In this document: in pieces, positions 18,223 through 27,650 of the stretch
How positions within the stretch are numbered: position 1 is the first letter of the stretch
Layout of the letters: every line of letters starts with the position of its first letter
Assembly: GCF_001955655.1 (NCBI RefSeq)
Contig: NZ_MSPW01000001.1
Location: 558,001 to 622,000, forward strand
Length of the DNA stretch: 64,000 nt
Source of the DNA: Viridibacillus arenosi
Lineage (GTDB): Bacteria > Bacillota > Bacilli > Bacillales_A > Planococcaceae
Reading direction: 5' to 3'
Program-made: the position numbers and the translations under genes
Notes under the pieces: model-generated
Seen by the model: only the letters and a program-made list of their open reading frames with translations
Databases searched by the model: none
Told to the model about the DNA's origin: nothing

Positions 18223-19497
18223 TTATTGCTCGTTTAATTCCTCTTCTTTTGCTAGCTGTTGATCAAGTGCATCAGCAAATAAGCCATACACATAGCGTTC
18301 TGTATCAAATGGTTGTAAATCATCCATTTTCTCACCCAAGCCAACAAACTTTACTGGAATATGCAATTTGTTACGAATAGCAAGTACAATACCACCTTTT
18401 GCAGTACCGTCTAGTTTTGTTAATACAATACCTGTCACGTTTGTTGCTTCTTTAAATGTCTGTGCCTGCACTAGTGCATTTTGTCCAGTAGTTGCATCTA
18501 AAGCTAATAAAACTTCATGCGGAGCATTCGGTATTTCCCGGGAAATTACACGGTGTACCTTTTCTAATTCATTCATTAAGTTAACTTTATTTTGCAGACG
18601 TCCCGCTGTATCACAAATAAGTACATCTGCTCCACGATTTTTGGCTGCACGAATGGCATCATACATTACTGCAGCAGGATCAGATCCTTCTGCTTGCTTA
18701 ATAACTTCCACACCAACACGGTCTCCCCAAACTTGAAGTTGATCAATCGCACCTGCACGGAATGTATCACCTGCTGCAAGTATTACTGATTTCCCTTCTT
18801 GTTTTAGACGATGCGCCAATTTCCCAATTGTTGTTGTTTTACCAACACCGTTCACACCAACAAAAAGAATAACTGTTAACTCATCATCTTGTATATTTAA
18901 CTCAATTGACTCTTCATCACTTGATTCGTAAATTTCAACAAGCTTTTCTGAAATAATTGATTGGATACCGCTCGTATCTTTAATATTTTGACGTTGAACT
19001 TCAAAGCGTAATTTATCCATTAGCTCCATTACAGTCTCAAAACCAACGTCCGCTTGTAGTAATAAGTCTTCAAGTTCTTCAAAGAAATCTTCATCTACTG
19101 TACGGTAACGAGCTACTAAATCATTCACTTTTGATGTAAATGAATCACGTGTTTTCTCTAAGCCCGCTTTGAATTTTTCTGTAATCGAAAATGCTGAGAA
19201 GCCCCATTTTGATTTTTTCTCTTCTTGGGGTTCTTCCACTTTTACAACTTCTGTTGTTGATTCTTCAACGACGATTACTTCATTAGTTTGTGATTCTCCT
19301 TCTTGAGGAGCTTGATCAGATGCAATAGATTCTTGCTCAATTTCCGGAGTAACTACAGTTGGGACAGCTACTTCTCGGTCTGGAGGGGCTACCACATCGT
19401 CAAATGGTTTTTCAACGCTTGTCTCTACCGATTGTACATCAAGTTCTTCAGGCTTCGCGCCCATTAGTTTTTCTTTCATACGCTTTAAAAAGCTCAT
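18223..19497 (-). CDS. ftsY: Signal recognition particle receptor FtsY
   Basis: 424-residue SRP receptor GTPase at the membrane. An acidic N-terminal A region of about 100 residues (rich in Glu, Val and Thr) precedes the NG domain, which begins near SKWGFSAFSITEKFKAGLEK. G motifs: GVNGVGKTTTIGKLAHRL, CDTAGRLQNKVNLM, LTKLDGTAKGGIVL and GLGEKMDDLQPFD. It starts 2 bases after smc. The B. subtilis FtsY is shorter, mainly in the acidic region. Confidence 0.97.
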   Translation of the reverse strand: MSFLKRMKEKLMGAKPEELDVQSVETSVEKPFDDVVAPPDREVAVPTVVTPEIEQESIASDQAPQEGESQTNEVIVVEESTTEVVKVEEPQEEKKSKWGFSAFSITEKFKAGLEKTRDSFTSKVNDLVARYRTVDEDFFEELEDLLLQADVGFETVMELMDKLRFEVQRQNIKDTSGIQSIISEKLVEIYESSDEESIELNIQDDELTVILFVGVNGVGKTTTIGKLAHRLKQEGKSVILAAGDTFRAGAIDQLQVWGDRVGVEVIKQAEGSDPAAVMYDAIRAAKNRGADVLICDTAGRLQNKVNLMNELEKVHRVISREIPNAPHEVLLALDATTGQNALVQAQTFKEATNVTGIVLTKLDGTAKGGIVLAIRNKLHIPVKFVGLGEKMDDLQPFDTERYVYGLFADALDQQLAKEEELNEQ

Positions 19498-19499
19498 TG

Positions 19500-22400
19500 T
19501 TATTCGCTCCTTTGTCCTACAAGAACCGGTTCTTCTTGTTCTAATTTCACAGATACTAGTTTCGATACACCTGATTCTTGCATCGTAATACCGTACAATA
19601 CATCCGCACCTTCCATCGTACCTTTGCGATGCGTGATAACGATGAATTGTGTTTCTTGGCTAAACTTTTTCAAATACTGACTATAGCGAGTAACATTCGA
19701 TTCATCAAGTGCAGCTTCTACTTCATCTAGTATACAGAACGGTACAGGACGCGTTTTTAAAATAGAAAACAGTAGTGCAATTGCCGTTAAAGCACGTTCT
19801 CCACCCGATAGTAAGCTTAAACTTTGCAACTTTTTCCCTGGTGGTTGAGCGACAATTTCAATTCCTGTTTCGAGTATATCGTCAGGCTTAACTAGCTGTA
19901 AATCTGCATGACCGCCACCAAATAATTCACGGAAAACAACTTGGAAGTGTTCACGGATTTTCAAGAATGTTTCGTTAAAGCGTGTTGACATTTCTTCATC
20001 CATTTCACGAATCGCTTCATGCAATGTTTCTTTCGCTTCCATGAGATCTGATCTTTGATCTGTTAAAAAAGTATGTCGTTCTGAAACGGTTTCGAATTCT
20101 TCTATTGCATTTAAGTTTACGGGACCTAGTTCTATAATAGATTGCTTTAATAATTTTACTTTTCTTCTTGATATCTCAACATCTATATCTTCATTTACTT
20201 CCCGTCTGGCTTCGTCTAAAGAAAGCTCATAATCTTCAGCAAGTTGGTCTAATAAAGCTTGCTTAGAAAACTCCAGTTGAGAAAGTTTTACATCATAATT
20301 ACGCAAGCCATCTAATAAGCCTTTATGCACTCGTTGTAATTCCTTCAGTTCCACTTCACAGCTATCCAAAGTAACTTGTAGCTGAGTTCTTTCTTCCTTA
20401 CTTGTAGCAATGGTCGATATTAAATCAGTTTTTTTCAACTGCCAAGTAGTAATATTTGCTGTTATTTCTTCATCAGACGGTCCATTTTGACTTTCGTCAT
20501 TCGTCAACCATTTGATTTCTTGACTAATATTATTGACTTCCAACTTCGCCTTGTCATATTGAACGGTTACTTCCTCAGAAGCTTGTTTTAGTTGCGTTAC
20601 TTGTTCTTGTAGTACGGCAAGCTCTGAGCGCTTTTCTGCATACTGTTCTTTCAATGCATCTTGAGCTGTTTCACTTTGTACTTTAAGAATATTTAATTGT
20701 TCTATTGTCGTATTTATCTCAGCAAGCTCTTCCGTTAATTCTTTCAAACGCTTTTTAGCAGAAATTTGACTTTCTTGTAAATTTGAAGAGCGATCGGTAG
20801 CATCTTCTTTTTCAGTAGCTACTAAAGTAACACGTAATGCAAGTCGTTTTGTCGTTGCTTCTAATTCACGGTAATGTCCACTCAGTTCAAATTCTTCATC
20901 ACGTAACACTTCACCTTGCTTACGTAAGTCCTCTAGAAGAACCGTTTTAACAGATACAAAGTTTTTTTGCTCTGCAACAACTTTTTCAGCTTGTTCTATT
21001 TTTGTTTGCATTTGCACAAGCTGACCAGTTAAGTCTTCCAGTTCTGCTTTACGAGTAAATAACGATGTTTGTTGTTTTGTAGAACCACCTGTAAGTGAAC
21101 CGCCGGCATTTACTATGTCACCATCTAACGTTACTACGCGATAACGATAATTGCATGATTTGGCTATTTGTGTTGCACTCTGTAAATCTTTTGCAACTAA
21201 TACATTACCCAATAAATTTTCTGCAATCGTTTTGAATGTTGGGTCAAATGTTGCTAGCTCATCTGCAGTATTAATAAACGACGGATGAGTTGCAGCCGCT
21301 CCAAGTGCATCACGTGATATTTTTCGAGATTTCATAACATTTTTCGGTAAAAACGTTGCACGACCTGCTCGTTTTTCTTTTAGCCATGCAATAGCTTTTT
21401 GAGCATCCTGTTGAGTTTCAGTCACAATATGTTGAGAAGCTGCGCCTAATGCTGTTTCAAGTGCTTTTGTATATTCTCCACTAACTTGAATTAACTCTGC
21501 AACAGCGCCGTGAATACCAGAGAGTTTTTTATTTTCTCTAGCCACTAAAATTTCTTTTACACCATGGAAAAAGCCTGAGAAGTCCGCTTCAAGTTCCGCT
21601 AAAGTTTCTTTCCGAGACTTTAACTGTTGTAAATGTTGATAGCCTTTAAAAAGCATATCTTGTTTGCTTTCAAATTGTTTTGTCGCACTCGCTAGCTCCA
21701 ATTGACAAGCTGAATAAGCAGCCAATTTTTCTTCTAGCTGTTGCTTCACATCGTTTAATTTACTTTCAACAACCTGCTGTTCTTTCGTCAACTGAGTTAA
21801 TTCCTCTGCCATTTCTGACGATTGGTTAGTGATTTTGAACGAAGCTTGTTCTTGTTGTTCTAGCTGTTGTGTTATATTTTTGTATTCATTTTTAACTGTT
21901 GCTTCTTCATTGAGGCGATCAATATATGTGTTTTTCCAGTTTTCGATATCTTTTTCAATGTCCGTTGATGAACGATTTAAGTTATCTTCTAGCTGTTTCA
22001 CACTTTTTTTCAATGATTGAAACGTTTTTTGTCTTATTGTTAATTGTTCTTGTTTGTCTACTTGTTGTACGTGCCACTCTCGCTCAGCGATTTGAGCTTT
22101 TTCAAGTGATTGCTGTAATTTTTCTAGTTGCGCACTGGCATTATGACGTTTTTCAGCCATTAATACTTTACGACCTTCCCATCGCTCTACTTCTGAACTT
22201 GCTTCCACAAGCTGATGTTGCGATAGGTCTAGTAAATTATCTAGTTTAGTAATTTGTTTTCGAATAGAAGCCACTTGTGACTCTTTATTCTCCATATTGT
22301 GTATATGTTCTTGCTCAGTCACCGTAAATTGCTTTTTATCACGCATAATTGTTTCAAGTGTTTGTTGCAACACACGTAAATCATGAACGATAACCGCTAT

Positions 22401-23078
22401 ATCAATGTCCTTTAATTCTTTGGACATCTTTAAATAATCCGCAGCAGCTGACGCTTGTATTTTCAAAGGCTCGATACGATTGTCTAATTCGTGCAATATA
22501 TCAAGGACTCGATGCAAATTATCCTCTGTTTCAAATAATTTATGCTCGGCTTTTTTCTTACGTTGCTTATATTTCAATACACCGGCAGCCTCTTCGAAAA
22601 TAGAGCGTCTATCATCCGGACGACTGTTTAAAATTTCATCTACTCGACCTTGTGAAATAATCGAGAAAGCTTCTTTTCCTAGACCAGAGTCTAAGAACAA
22701 ATCCGTTATATCTTTTAATCTACATTGTTGTTTATTTAATAGATATTCGCTATCGCCCGAGCGGTATACTCGACGAGTGACACTTACTTCGTTATACGGG
22801 ATTGGTAATCGTTCATCCTCGTTGTCTAATATCAATGATACTTCTGCAAAGTTAAGCGGTTTGCGCGAGTCACTTCCAGCAAAAATGACATCTTCCATTT
22901 TTGCACCACGAAGAGACTTTGCGGATTGTTCTCCGAGTACCCATCGAATTGCATCCGTTACGTTACTTTTTCCACTGCCATTTGGTCCAACGACAGCAGT
23001 AACTCCCGGTACAAAGTCAATTCCAATACGATCGGCGAAAGATTTAAAACCAATCACTTCAAGCCGTTTAAGAAACAA
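19500..23078 (-). CDS. smc: Chromosome segregation ATPase SMC
   Basis: 1192-residue SMC protein that loads with ScpA/ScpB and condenses newly replicated DNA. The N-terminal head carries Walker A GPNGSGKSN (31-39) and the adjacent GEQSAKSLRGAKMEDVIF. Two long coiled coils flank a hinge at about 500-680 (GVKEILVARENKKLSGIHGA through VTLDGDIVNAGGSLTGGS). The C-terminal head has the ABC signature LSLLSGGERALTAIALLF and Walker B FCILDEVEAALDESNV. It follows rnc by 2 bases. Confidence 0.98.
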   Translation of the reverse strand: MFLKRLEVIGFKSFADRIGIDFVPGVTAVVGPNGSGKSNVTDAIRWVLGEQSAKSLRGAKMEDVIFAGSDSRKPLNFAEVSLILDNEDERLPIPYNEVSVTRRVYRSGDSEYLLNKQQCRLKDITDLFLDSGLGKEAFSIISQGRVDEILNSRPDDRRSIFEEAAGVLKYKQRKKKAEHKLFETEDNLHRVLDILHELDNRIEPLKIQASAAADYLKMSKELKDIDIAVIVHDLRVLQQTLETIMRDKKQFTVTEQEHIHNMENKESQVASIRKQITKLDNLLDLSQHQLVEASSEVERWEGRKVLMAEKRHNASAQLEKLQQSLEKAQIAEREWHVQQVDKQEQLTIRQKTFQSLKKSVKQLEDNLNRSSTDIEKDIENWKNTYIDRLNEEATVKNEYKNITQQLEQQEQASFKITNQSSEMAEELTQLTKEQQVVESKLNDVKQQLEEKLAAYSACQLELASATKQFESKQDMLFKGYQHLQQLKSRKETLAELEADFSGFFHGVKEILVARENKKLSGIHGAVAELIQVSGEYTKALETALGAASQHIVTETQQDAQKAIAWLKEKRAGRATFLPKNVMKSRKISRDALGAAATHPSFINTADELATFDPTFKTIAENLLGNVLVAKDLQSATQIAKSCNYRYRVVTLDGDIVNAGGSLTGGSTKQQTSLFTRKAELEDLTGQLVQMQTKIEQAEKVVAEQKNFVSVKTVLLEDLRKQGEVLRDEEFELSGHYRELEATTKRLALRVTLVATEKEDATDRSSNLQESQISAKKRLKELTEELAEINTTIEQLNILKVQSETAQDALKEQYAEKRSELAVLQEQVTQLKQASEEVTVQYDKAKLEVNNISQEIKWLTNDESQNGPSDEEITANITTWQLKKTDLISTIATSKEERTQLQVTLDSCEVELKELQRVHKGLLDGLRNYDVKLSQLEFSKQALLDQLAEDYELSLDEARREVNEDIDVEISRRKVKLLKQSIIELGPVNLNAIEEFETVSERHTFLTDQRSDLMEAKETLHEAIREMDEEMSTRFNETFLKIREHFQVVFRELFGGGHADLQLVKPDDILETGIEIVAQPPGKKLQSLSLLSGGERALTAIALLFSILKTRPVPFCILDEVEAALDESNVTRYSQYLKKFSQETQFIVITHRKGTMEGADVLYGITMQESGVSKLVSVKLEQEEPVLVGQRSE

Positions 23079-23080
23079 AA

Positions 23081-23845
23081 TTATACCTCCTGATTGTCAG
23101 CTGACTGTTTTTGCAATTCAATCATTGCACTTTGAGCAGCTCTTTGTTCAGCTTCTTTCTTCGATTTTCCGTGACCAACACCTAATTCGCGCTCATTCAA
23201 TAAAACATGTGACACGAATGTACGATTATGTGCTGGTCCGTTTTCATTAATAATCTCATATTGAAGCGCACCAGAATTGGCTTGTTGCACCATTTCTTGT
23301 AGCTGACTTTTAAAATCCATCACATGCGAAAAAGCACCGATTTCTACTTTTGGATAAACGACACGTTCTAAAAATCCAACGACTGTTTCTAATCCTTGGT
23401 CTAAATATAGTGCACCAACAAATGCTTCAAAACAATCTGCAAGAAGAGCTGGGCGTTCTCGACCACCTGTTAATTCTTCACCTTTTCCTAGTAAAACGTA
23501 TTTCCCAAAGTTTAATTCATTTGCAAAAATGACTAATGACGGTTCGCATACTATTGCTGCACGCAATTTTGTAAGCTCACCTTCACTCATTTTAGGGAAT
23601 TTAAGGAAAAGAAATTTAGAGACAGATAGTTCTAACACTGCATCTCCTAAAAATTCTAGGCGTTCGTTATCTTCAAATAGTTTACGACGATGCTCATTCA
23701 CATATGATGAATGCGTAAATGCATTGTAAAGTAAACTTGCATTATCAAAATGCAATCCTAAATTATTTAATAATTCCTCAAATTGGAGGCGTGCTTTCTC
23801 GGAAATTGCACCATTTTTTTGTGAGAGTCCCTTTTTTTTCATCAT
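23081..23845 (-). CDS. rnc: Ribonuclease III
   Basis: 254-residue double-strand-specific RNase that matures rRNA and the SRP RNA. The RNase III signature [20 protein letters not shown] contains the acidic catalytic residues, and [18 protein letters not shown] provides the second acidic set. The dsRNA-binding domain covers the last 75 residues ([12 protein letters not shown] to [14 protein letters not shown]). Several ATG codons crowd the 5' end. The one at 23845 lies 9 bases after AAGAAGG and is preferred; one at 23851 is also possible. Starts further upstream lack a ribosome binding site. Confidence 0.94.
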   Translation of the reverse strand: MMKKKGLSQKNGAISEKARLQFEELLNNLGLHFDNASLLYNAFTHSSYVNEHRRKLFEDNERLEFLGDAVLELSVSKFLFLKFPKMSEGELTKLRAAIVCEPSLVIFANELNFGKYVLLGKGEELTGGRERPALLADCFEAFVGALYLDQGLETVVGFLERVVYPKVEIGAFSHVMDFKSQLQEMVQQANSGALQYEIINENGPAHNRTFVSHVLLNERELGVGHGKSKKEAEQRAAQSAMIELQKQSADNQEV

Positions 23846-23885
23846 CGTCATCAACCTTCTTATCTTCCTTTTGATACTCCTGTTT

Positions 23886-23914
23886 AGTTTACCTTTTTCT
23901 CTTACAATGTGCAA
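23886..23914 (-). promoter_or_regulatory. Candidate promoter of rnc-smc-ftsY
   Basis: Minus-strand TTGCAC (23909-23914), 17-base spacer, TAAACT (23886-23891). The -35 lies in the T-rich tail of the acpP terminator. Confidence 0.5.
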
Positions 23915-23957
23915 AAACAAAAAGAGACACTTCCTTCAAAATTATGAAAGAAGTGCC
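23913..23957 (-). terminator. Intrinsic terminator of the fapR-acpP operon
   Basis: Stem GACACTTC-c-TTCA (23926-23938) with TGAA-a-GAAGTGCC (23945-23957), allowing one wobble pair and one mismatch. On the minus strand TCTCTTTTTGTTTTT follows. It begins about 15 bases past acpP. Confidence 0.75.
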
Positions 23958-23972
23958 CCTAGCAATGTATAA

Positions 23973-24209
23973 TTAGCCAATTTTGCTTTCGATGAATGAT
24001 ACCGCGTTTCCAACAGTTGCAATTTTCTCTGCATCCTCGTCGTCAATTTGCATATCGAATTCTTCTTCAAGTTCCATTACTAGTTCTACTACATCTAGTG
24101 AATCCGCACCTAAATCATCACGGAAAGAAGCTTCTAATTTCACTTCGCTCTCGTCGACACCTAAACGGTCAACAACAACTTTAGTTACACGTTCTATAAC
24201 AGTTGCCAA
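23973..24209 (-). CDS. acpP: Acyl carrier protein
   Basis: 78-residue carrier of growing acyl chains. The 4'-phosphopantetheine site is Ser37 in [20 protein letters not shown]. Start choice: a GTG at 24218 would overlap the GGGGAGGTG ribosome binding site, whereas the TTG at 24209 lies 8 bases after GGAGG. The TTG also gives [10 protein letters not shown], which fits the family N-terminus and length. The initiation codon is therefore inferred to be TTG. It is last in the fapR-plsX-fabD-fabG-acpP operon, 58 bases after fabG. Confidence 0.96.
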   Translation of the reverse strand: MATVIERVTKVVVDRLGVDESEVKLEASFRDDLGADSLDVVELVMELEEEFDMQIDDEDAEKIATVGNAVSFIESKIG

Positions 24210-24267
24210 ATCTGTCACCTCCCCTCAATGATTATACATAAAAAGCCCGTTTGTTCATAGGCATAAA

Positions 24268-25014
24268 TTACATGACCATTCCACCATCTACATGGATTGT
24301 TTGTCCTGTAATATAACTTGCATCATCTGACGCTAAAAATAGTACGACTTTTGCAACGTCTTTTGGATCTCCTAGCTTCGCTAATGGAATTTGTCCAAGC
24401 ATTTGATCTTTTACTTCAGCAGGCAGTTCATCTGTCATTTCTGTCGCAATAAAACCAGGTGCTACAGCATTAACATAAATATTACGCGCTGCTAATTCTT
24501 TTGCAGTTGTTTTCGTTAAACCAATAACACCTGCTTTTGCCGCAACATAGTTTGCTTGACCTGCATTACCAGAAACACCAACAATCGATGCAACATTAAT
24601 AATACGACCAGCACGTTGTTTCATCATTTGGCGTGAGACAGCCTTCGTACATAGGAATACACCTTTTAGGTTAGTATTCATTACGTCATCCCAGTCCTGT
24701 TCTTTCATACGCATTAATAGATTATCACGTGTTATCCCAGCATTATTTACAAGAATATCAAGACTACCAAATGTATCTGTTGCAGCCTTCATTAAAGCTG
24801 TTACTTCGTCAGCATCAGCTACATTTGCTTGGACTGCGATTGCTTCGCCGCCATTCCCAGTAATTTCTGCTACTACTTCTTCAGCTTTAGATTGGCTACC
24901 GCTATAATTGACAACAACCCGCGCACCTTGTTCTGCTAATTCTAATGCAATGGCACGGCCGATACCTCTTGAAGCACCAGTTACAACAGCTGTTTTACCC
25001 TCTAGCTTCTTCAT
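24268..25014 (-). CDS. fabG: 3-oxoacyl-[ACP] reductase FabG
   Basis: 248-residue short-chain dehydrogenase that performs the first reduction of fatty acid elongation with NADPH. The cofactor motif is [12 protein letters not shown], the NNAG motif is [11 protein letters not shown], and the catalytic set is Ser143, Tyr156 and Lys160 (YVAAK). The start codon lies within the end of fabD (20-base overlap) with GAAGGAGTGG upstream, so the two are translationally coupled. Confidence 0.97.
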   Translation of the reverse strand: MKKLEGKTAVVTGASRGIGRAIALELAEQGARVVVNYSGSQSKAEEVVAEITGNGGEAIAVQANVADADEVTALMKAATDTFGSLDILVNNAGITRDNLLMRMKEQDWDDVMNTNLKGVFLCTKAVSRQMMKQRAGRIINVASIVGVSGNAGQANYVAAKAGVIGLTKTTAKELAARNIYVNAVAPGFIATEMTDELPAEVKDQMLGQIPLAKLGDPKDVAKVVLFLASDDASYITGQTIHVDGGMVM

Positions 25015-25957
25015 GAGACCACTCCTTCGACGCTTCTACAACTTGTTCAAACGTTGCTTCATCATATACACAATACGTTTTCACTTGACGATCTACTTTT
25101 TTTACAAGTCCGCTTAATACTTTTCCAGGACCACATTCGATAAATACGTCCACACCCAGGTCGATCATTTTTCGAACAGAATCTTCCCATAATACAGGTG
25201 AGTACAATTGTTCTACTAATAGTTGCTGGATTTCATTTTGTTCTGTTACTGGTTTAGCCGTAACATTTGAGATTACTGGAATTTTAGCATCTTGCATTGC
25301 TTTTTGCTTTAAATTCTCTTGTAACTTGCCAGCAGCTGGACGCATTAATTCAGAATGGAATGGCCCGCTCACTACTAAAGGAAGTGCACGTTTTGCTCCT
25401 GCTTCCTTCGCCTTAACACTCGCCTTGTCTACTCCAGTCTTTGTACCAGAAATCACAATTTGACCTGGGCAATTTAAGTTAGCAAGCTGTACAACTTCTC
25501 CTGATGCTGAAACTTCGTCCGTCACAGCTTTCAACGCATCTCGGTCCAAGCCTAAAATAGCAGCCATAGCGCCTTCACCTGCAGGTACTGCTTCGTTCAT
25601 AAACATTCCTCGACTATGTACGGCTTGTACGCCATCTTGAAATGACATTACCCCTGAAGCCACTAACGCTGTATATTCACCTAAGCTATGTCCCGCAGTG
25701 TAATCTGGTGTAATACCTACTTTTGTCAGTTTATCAGCAATCATTGCACTTGTCGTTAACAATGCAGGTTGCGCGTTGTAAGTCAATGTCAAATCTTCAG
25801 CTGGACCTTCAAGCATTAACTTTGATAATGAATAACCTAATAATTCATCTGCCTTATTATAGTAGGCTTTGCACTCTTGGTGCTCAGCCACAAATTCGGC
25901 TCCCATACCAACTGATTGTGAGCCCTGTCCTGGAAAGATAAAAGCGATTTTCGTCAT
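24995..25957 (-). CDS. fabD: Malonyl-CoA:ACP transacylase FabD
   Basis: 320-residue enzyme that moves malonyl groups from CoA to ACP. The N-terminal [14 protein letters not shown] and the nucleophile elbow [14 protein letters not shown] (Ser91) identify it. The catalytic His lies in [31 protein letters not shown] is the C-terminal family block. It follows plsX by 2 bases and overlaps fabG by 20. Confidence 0.97.
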   Translation of the reverse strand: MTKIAFIFPGQGSQSVGMGAEFVAEHQECKAYYNKADELLGYSLSKLMLEGPAEDLTLTYNAQPALLTTSAMIADKLTKVGITPDYTAGHSLGEYTALVASGVMSFQDGVQAVHSRGMFMNEAVPAGEGAMAAILGLDRDALKAVTDEVSASGEVVQLANLNCPGQIVISGTKTGVDKASVKAKEAGAKRALPLVVSGPFHSELMRPAAGKLQENLKQKAMQDAKIPVISNVTAKPVTEQNEIQQLLVEQLYSPVLWEDSVRKMIDLGVDVFIECGPGKVLSGLVKKVDRQVKTYCVYDEATFEQVVEASKEWSHEEARG

Positions 25958-25959
25958 GA

Positions 25960-26946
25960 TTAGTTCTCCTTTGAAATTGTAGAATCAATCGTTGCACATA
26001 CGTTGTGTTTAACCATAATATTTGCTTGGCGAATAGCACTAGCAAAAGCATTTGCATTTGATGAGCCATGCGCTTTTACTACCGGTGCTTTTAAACCGAA
26101 TAAAGCGGCTCCACCATACTCTGTGTAGTCCATTTTAGTTTTAATTTCTTTTAAATTACTCTTCATCATTAACGCTGCAACTTTTGTTTTCCCTGAAGCC
26201 ATAAATGCTCCTTTTAACATAGAAAAGATGCTATCAGCTGTACCTTCGATTGTTTTTAACACCATATTACCTGTAAACCCATCAGTCACGACAACATCTG
26301 CAGCACTATTTAATAATTCACGTGCTTCAACATTACCGATAAAGTTAATTGGTGCTTCTTGCAATAAACCAAAAGCAGCTTTAGTAAGCTCATTTCCTTT
26401 TTTATCTTCTGTCCCGATATTCAATAATCCGACTGTTGGATTTTGAATATCTCGTACTTGTTGTGCATAAATGCTAGCCATAATTGCAAATTGAGCCAAG
26501 TTTTCTGGTTTTGCATCGGCATTTGATCCAAGATCTAACATATCAAAACCTTTACCATCTAAAGTTGGTAAGGTAGTTGATAATGCAGGACGATCAATAC
26601 CTTTAATACGACCTACTACAAATAATCCAGCGGCCATTAATGCACCTGTATTCCCTGCTGATACGCAAGCGTCTGCTTCACCATTCTTAACTGCCTCTGC
26701 CATTTTCACCATTGATGCATCTTTCTTACGACGTACTGCACGAACTGGTTCGTCGTCACCTTCAATTACTTCTTCACAATTAATCACAGTTAAGCGCTCA
26801 TGATCTTTTAAATAAGGCTGCATTGCCTGTTTTTGACCAAATAATTGGATTTCGATGTCTGCAGAAGCTTCTAACGCTTTATATACGCCTTCGATAATGG
26901 CTTGTGGTGCATTGTCTCCACCCATGCCGTCTATTGCTATTTTCAT
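25960..26946 (-). CDS. plsX: Phosphate acyltransferase PlsX
   Basis: 328-residue peripheral enzyme that turns acyl-ACP into acyl-phosphate, the donor for PlsY in phospholipid synthesis. The N-terminus [20 protein letters not shown] is diagnostic, with [20 protein letters not shown] and [17 protein letters not shown]. The ATG directly abuts the fapR stop. Synteny with fapR and fabD links it to FapR control. Confidence 0.97.
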   Translation of the reverse strand: MKIAIDGMGGDNAPQAIIEGVYKALEASADIEIQLFGQKQAMQPYLKDHERLTVINCEEVIEGDDEPVRAVRRKKDASMVKMAEAVKNGEADACVSAGNTGALMAAGLFVVGRIKGIDRPALSTTLPTLDGKGFDMLDLGSNADAKPENLAQFAIMASIYAQQVRDIQNPTVGLLNIGTEDKKGNELTKAAFGLLQEAPINFIGNVEARELLNSAADVVVTDGFTGNMVLKTIEGTADSIFSMLKGAFMASGKTKVAALMMKSNLKEIKTKMDYTEYGGAALFGLKAPVVKAHGSSNANAFASAIRQANIMVKHNVCATIDSTISKEN

Positions 26947-27534
26947 TTATTTTTCACCTTTTCCTTTCGTACGGTACATTTCGAATTTACCAGCGAAAAC
27001 AACTTCATTTTCAACAGTAGAGGTTAACTCGATAAATGTTCGACTTTTGCTGTCATCCTTGCCTGTGACAAGTGCTTTTGAAATTACTCTGTCACCTGCT
27101 CGTACTGGTTTAACAAAGTGGATTTCTGAATGCACAGTTAGGGCTAAGTCATCATCAATCACTGCTACAGCGAGTGAATTTGCTTGAGCAAATAGATGAT
27201 GTCCCCTCGCAATGCCATTACGCTGGAAGACATGCTCTTCTTTCACGTCAAAAATGGAAAGGGCTCTTTCGTCTAATTCAATATCTATAATGTCACCAAT
27301 CACTTCATCAATTGGTAAAGATTTTACATCATTTTCAAAATTATGAGCAGCCACACCTTTAATTCGTTCACGTAATTCTGGTATCGATAACTCCATTCGA
27401 TCTAATCGAATCGTTTGTACGCTCACATTAAATTGACTGGCTAGCTGTTCATCGGTGACGAATGGATTATCGATTATTGTTTGCTGCAATAATTTTTGTC
27501 GTTCTTTTTTAGAGTACTTCATTTTTTTCGCCAC
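26947..27534 (-). CDS. fapR: FapR, malonyl-CoA-responsive lipid synthesis repressor
   Basis: 195-residue repressor. A DeoR-like helix-turn-helix covers about residues 5-60 ([20 protein letters not shown]), a linker helix follows, then a hot-dog effector domain that binds malonyl-CoA ([20 protein letters not shown] and [18 protein letters not shown]). It is first in the operon with plsX, fabD, fabG and acpP. A palindrome matching the FapR operator overlaps its own promoter, so autoregulation as in B. subtilis is expected. Confidence 0.96.
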   Translation of the reverse strand: MAKKMKYSKKERQKLLQQTIIDNPFVTDEQLASQFNVSVQTIRLDRMELSIPELRERIKGVAAHNFENDVKSLPIDEVIGDIIDIELDERALSIFDVKEEHVFQRNGIARGHHLFAQANSLAVAVIDDDLALTVHSEIHFVKPVRAGDRVISKALVTGKDDSKSRTFIELTSTVENEVVFAGKFEMYRTKGKGEK

Positions 27535-27544
27535 CTTTCAAAAA

Positions 27545-27561
27545 TTAGCACTTGGTACTAA
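27545..27561. promoter_or_regulatory. FapR operator
   Basis: The sequence TTAGCACTTGGTACTAA is a 17-base palindrome with two departures in one half, close to the FapR operator form TTAGTACC-GGTACTAA. It covers the predicted transcription start of fapR and lies just upstream of the ribosome binding site. Known biology: malonyl-CoA releases FapR from such sites. Confidence 0.85.
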
Positions 27562-27565
27562 TATC

Positions 27566-27594
27566 AGTATATAAATTAAAAAAAGAGAATGCAA
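27566..27594 (-). promoter_or_regulatory. SigA promoter of fapR operon
   Basis: Minus-strand TTGCAT (27589-27594), 17-base spacer, TATACT (27566-27571). The predicted start near 27559 is inside the FapR operator. The -35 and spacer are the 3' arm and T-run of the recG terminator. Confidence 0.75.
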
Positions 27595-27625
27595 GAGTTG
27601 TTTTAAACTCTTTTTCGCATTCTCT
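27578..27625 (-). terminator. Intrinsic terminator of recG, overlapping the fapR promoter
   Basis: Stem AGAGAATGC-AAGAGTT (27584-27599) with AACTCTT-tttc-GCATTCTCT (27606-27625), then seven T on the minus strand (27578-27584). A 4-base bulge interrupts one arm. Confidence 0.8.
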
Positions 27626-27650
27626 CCCTTTTCAACAAAAATAATTCATA

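Noticed and set aside
22480-23250. 256-codon plus-strand frame opposite smc and rnc
   Set aside because: It is the shadow of the smc N-terminal head and rnc end; composition is Ser/Arg-rich with no ribosome binding site or recognisable domain.
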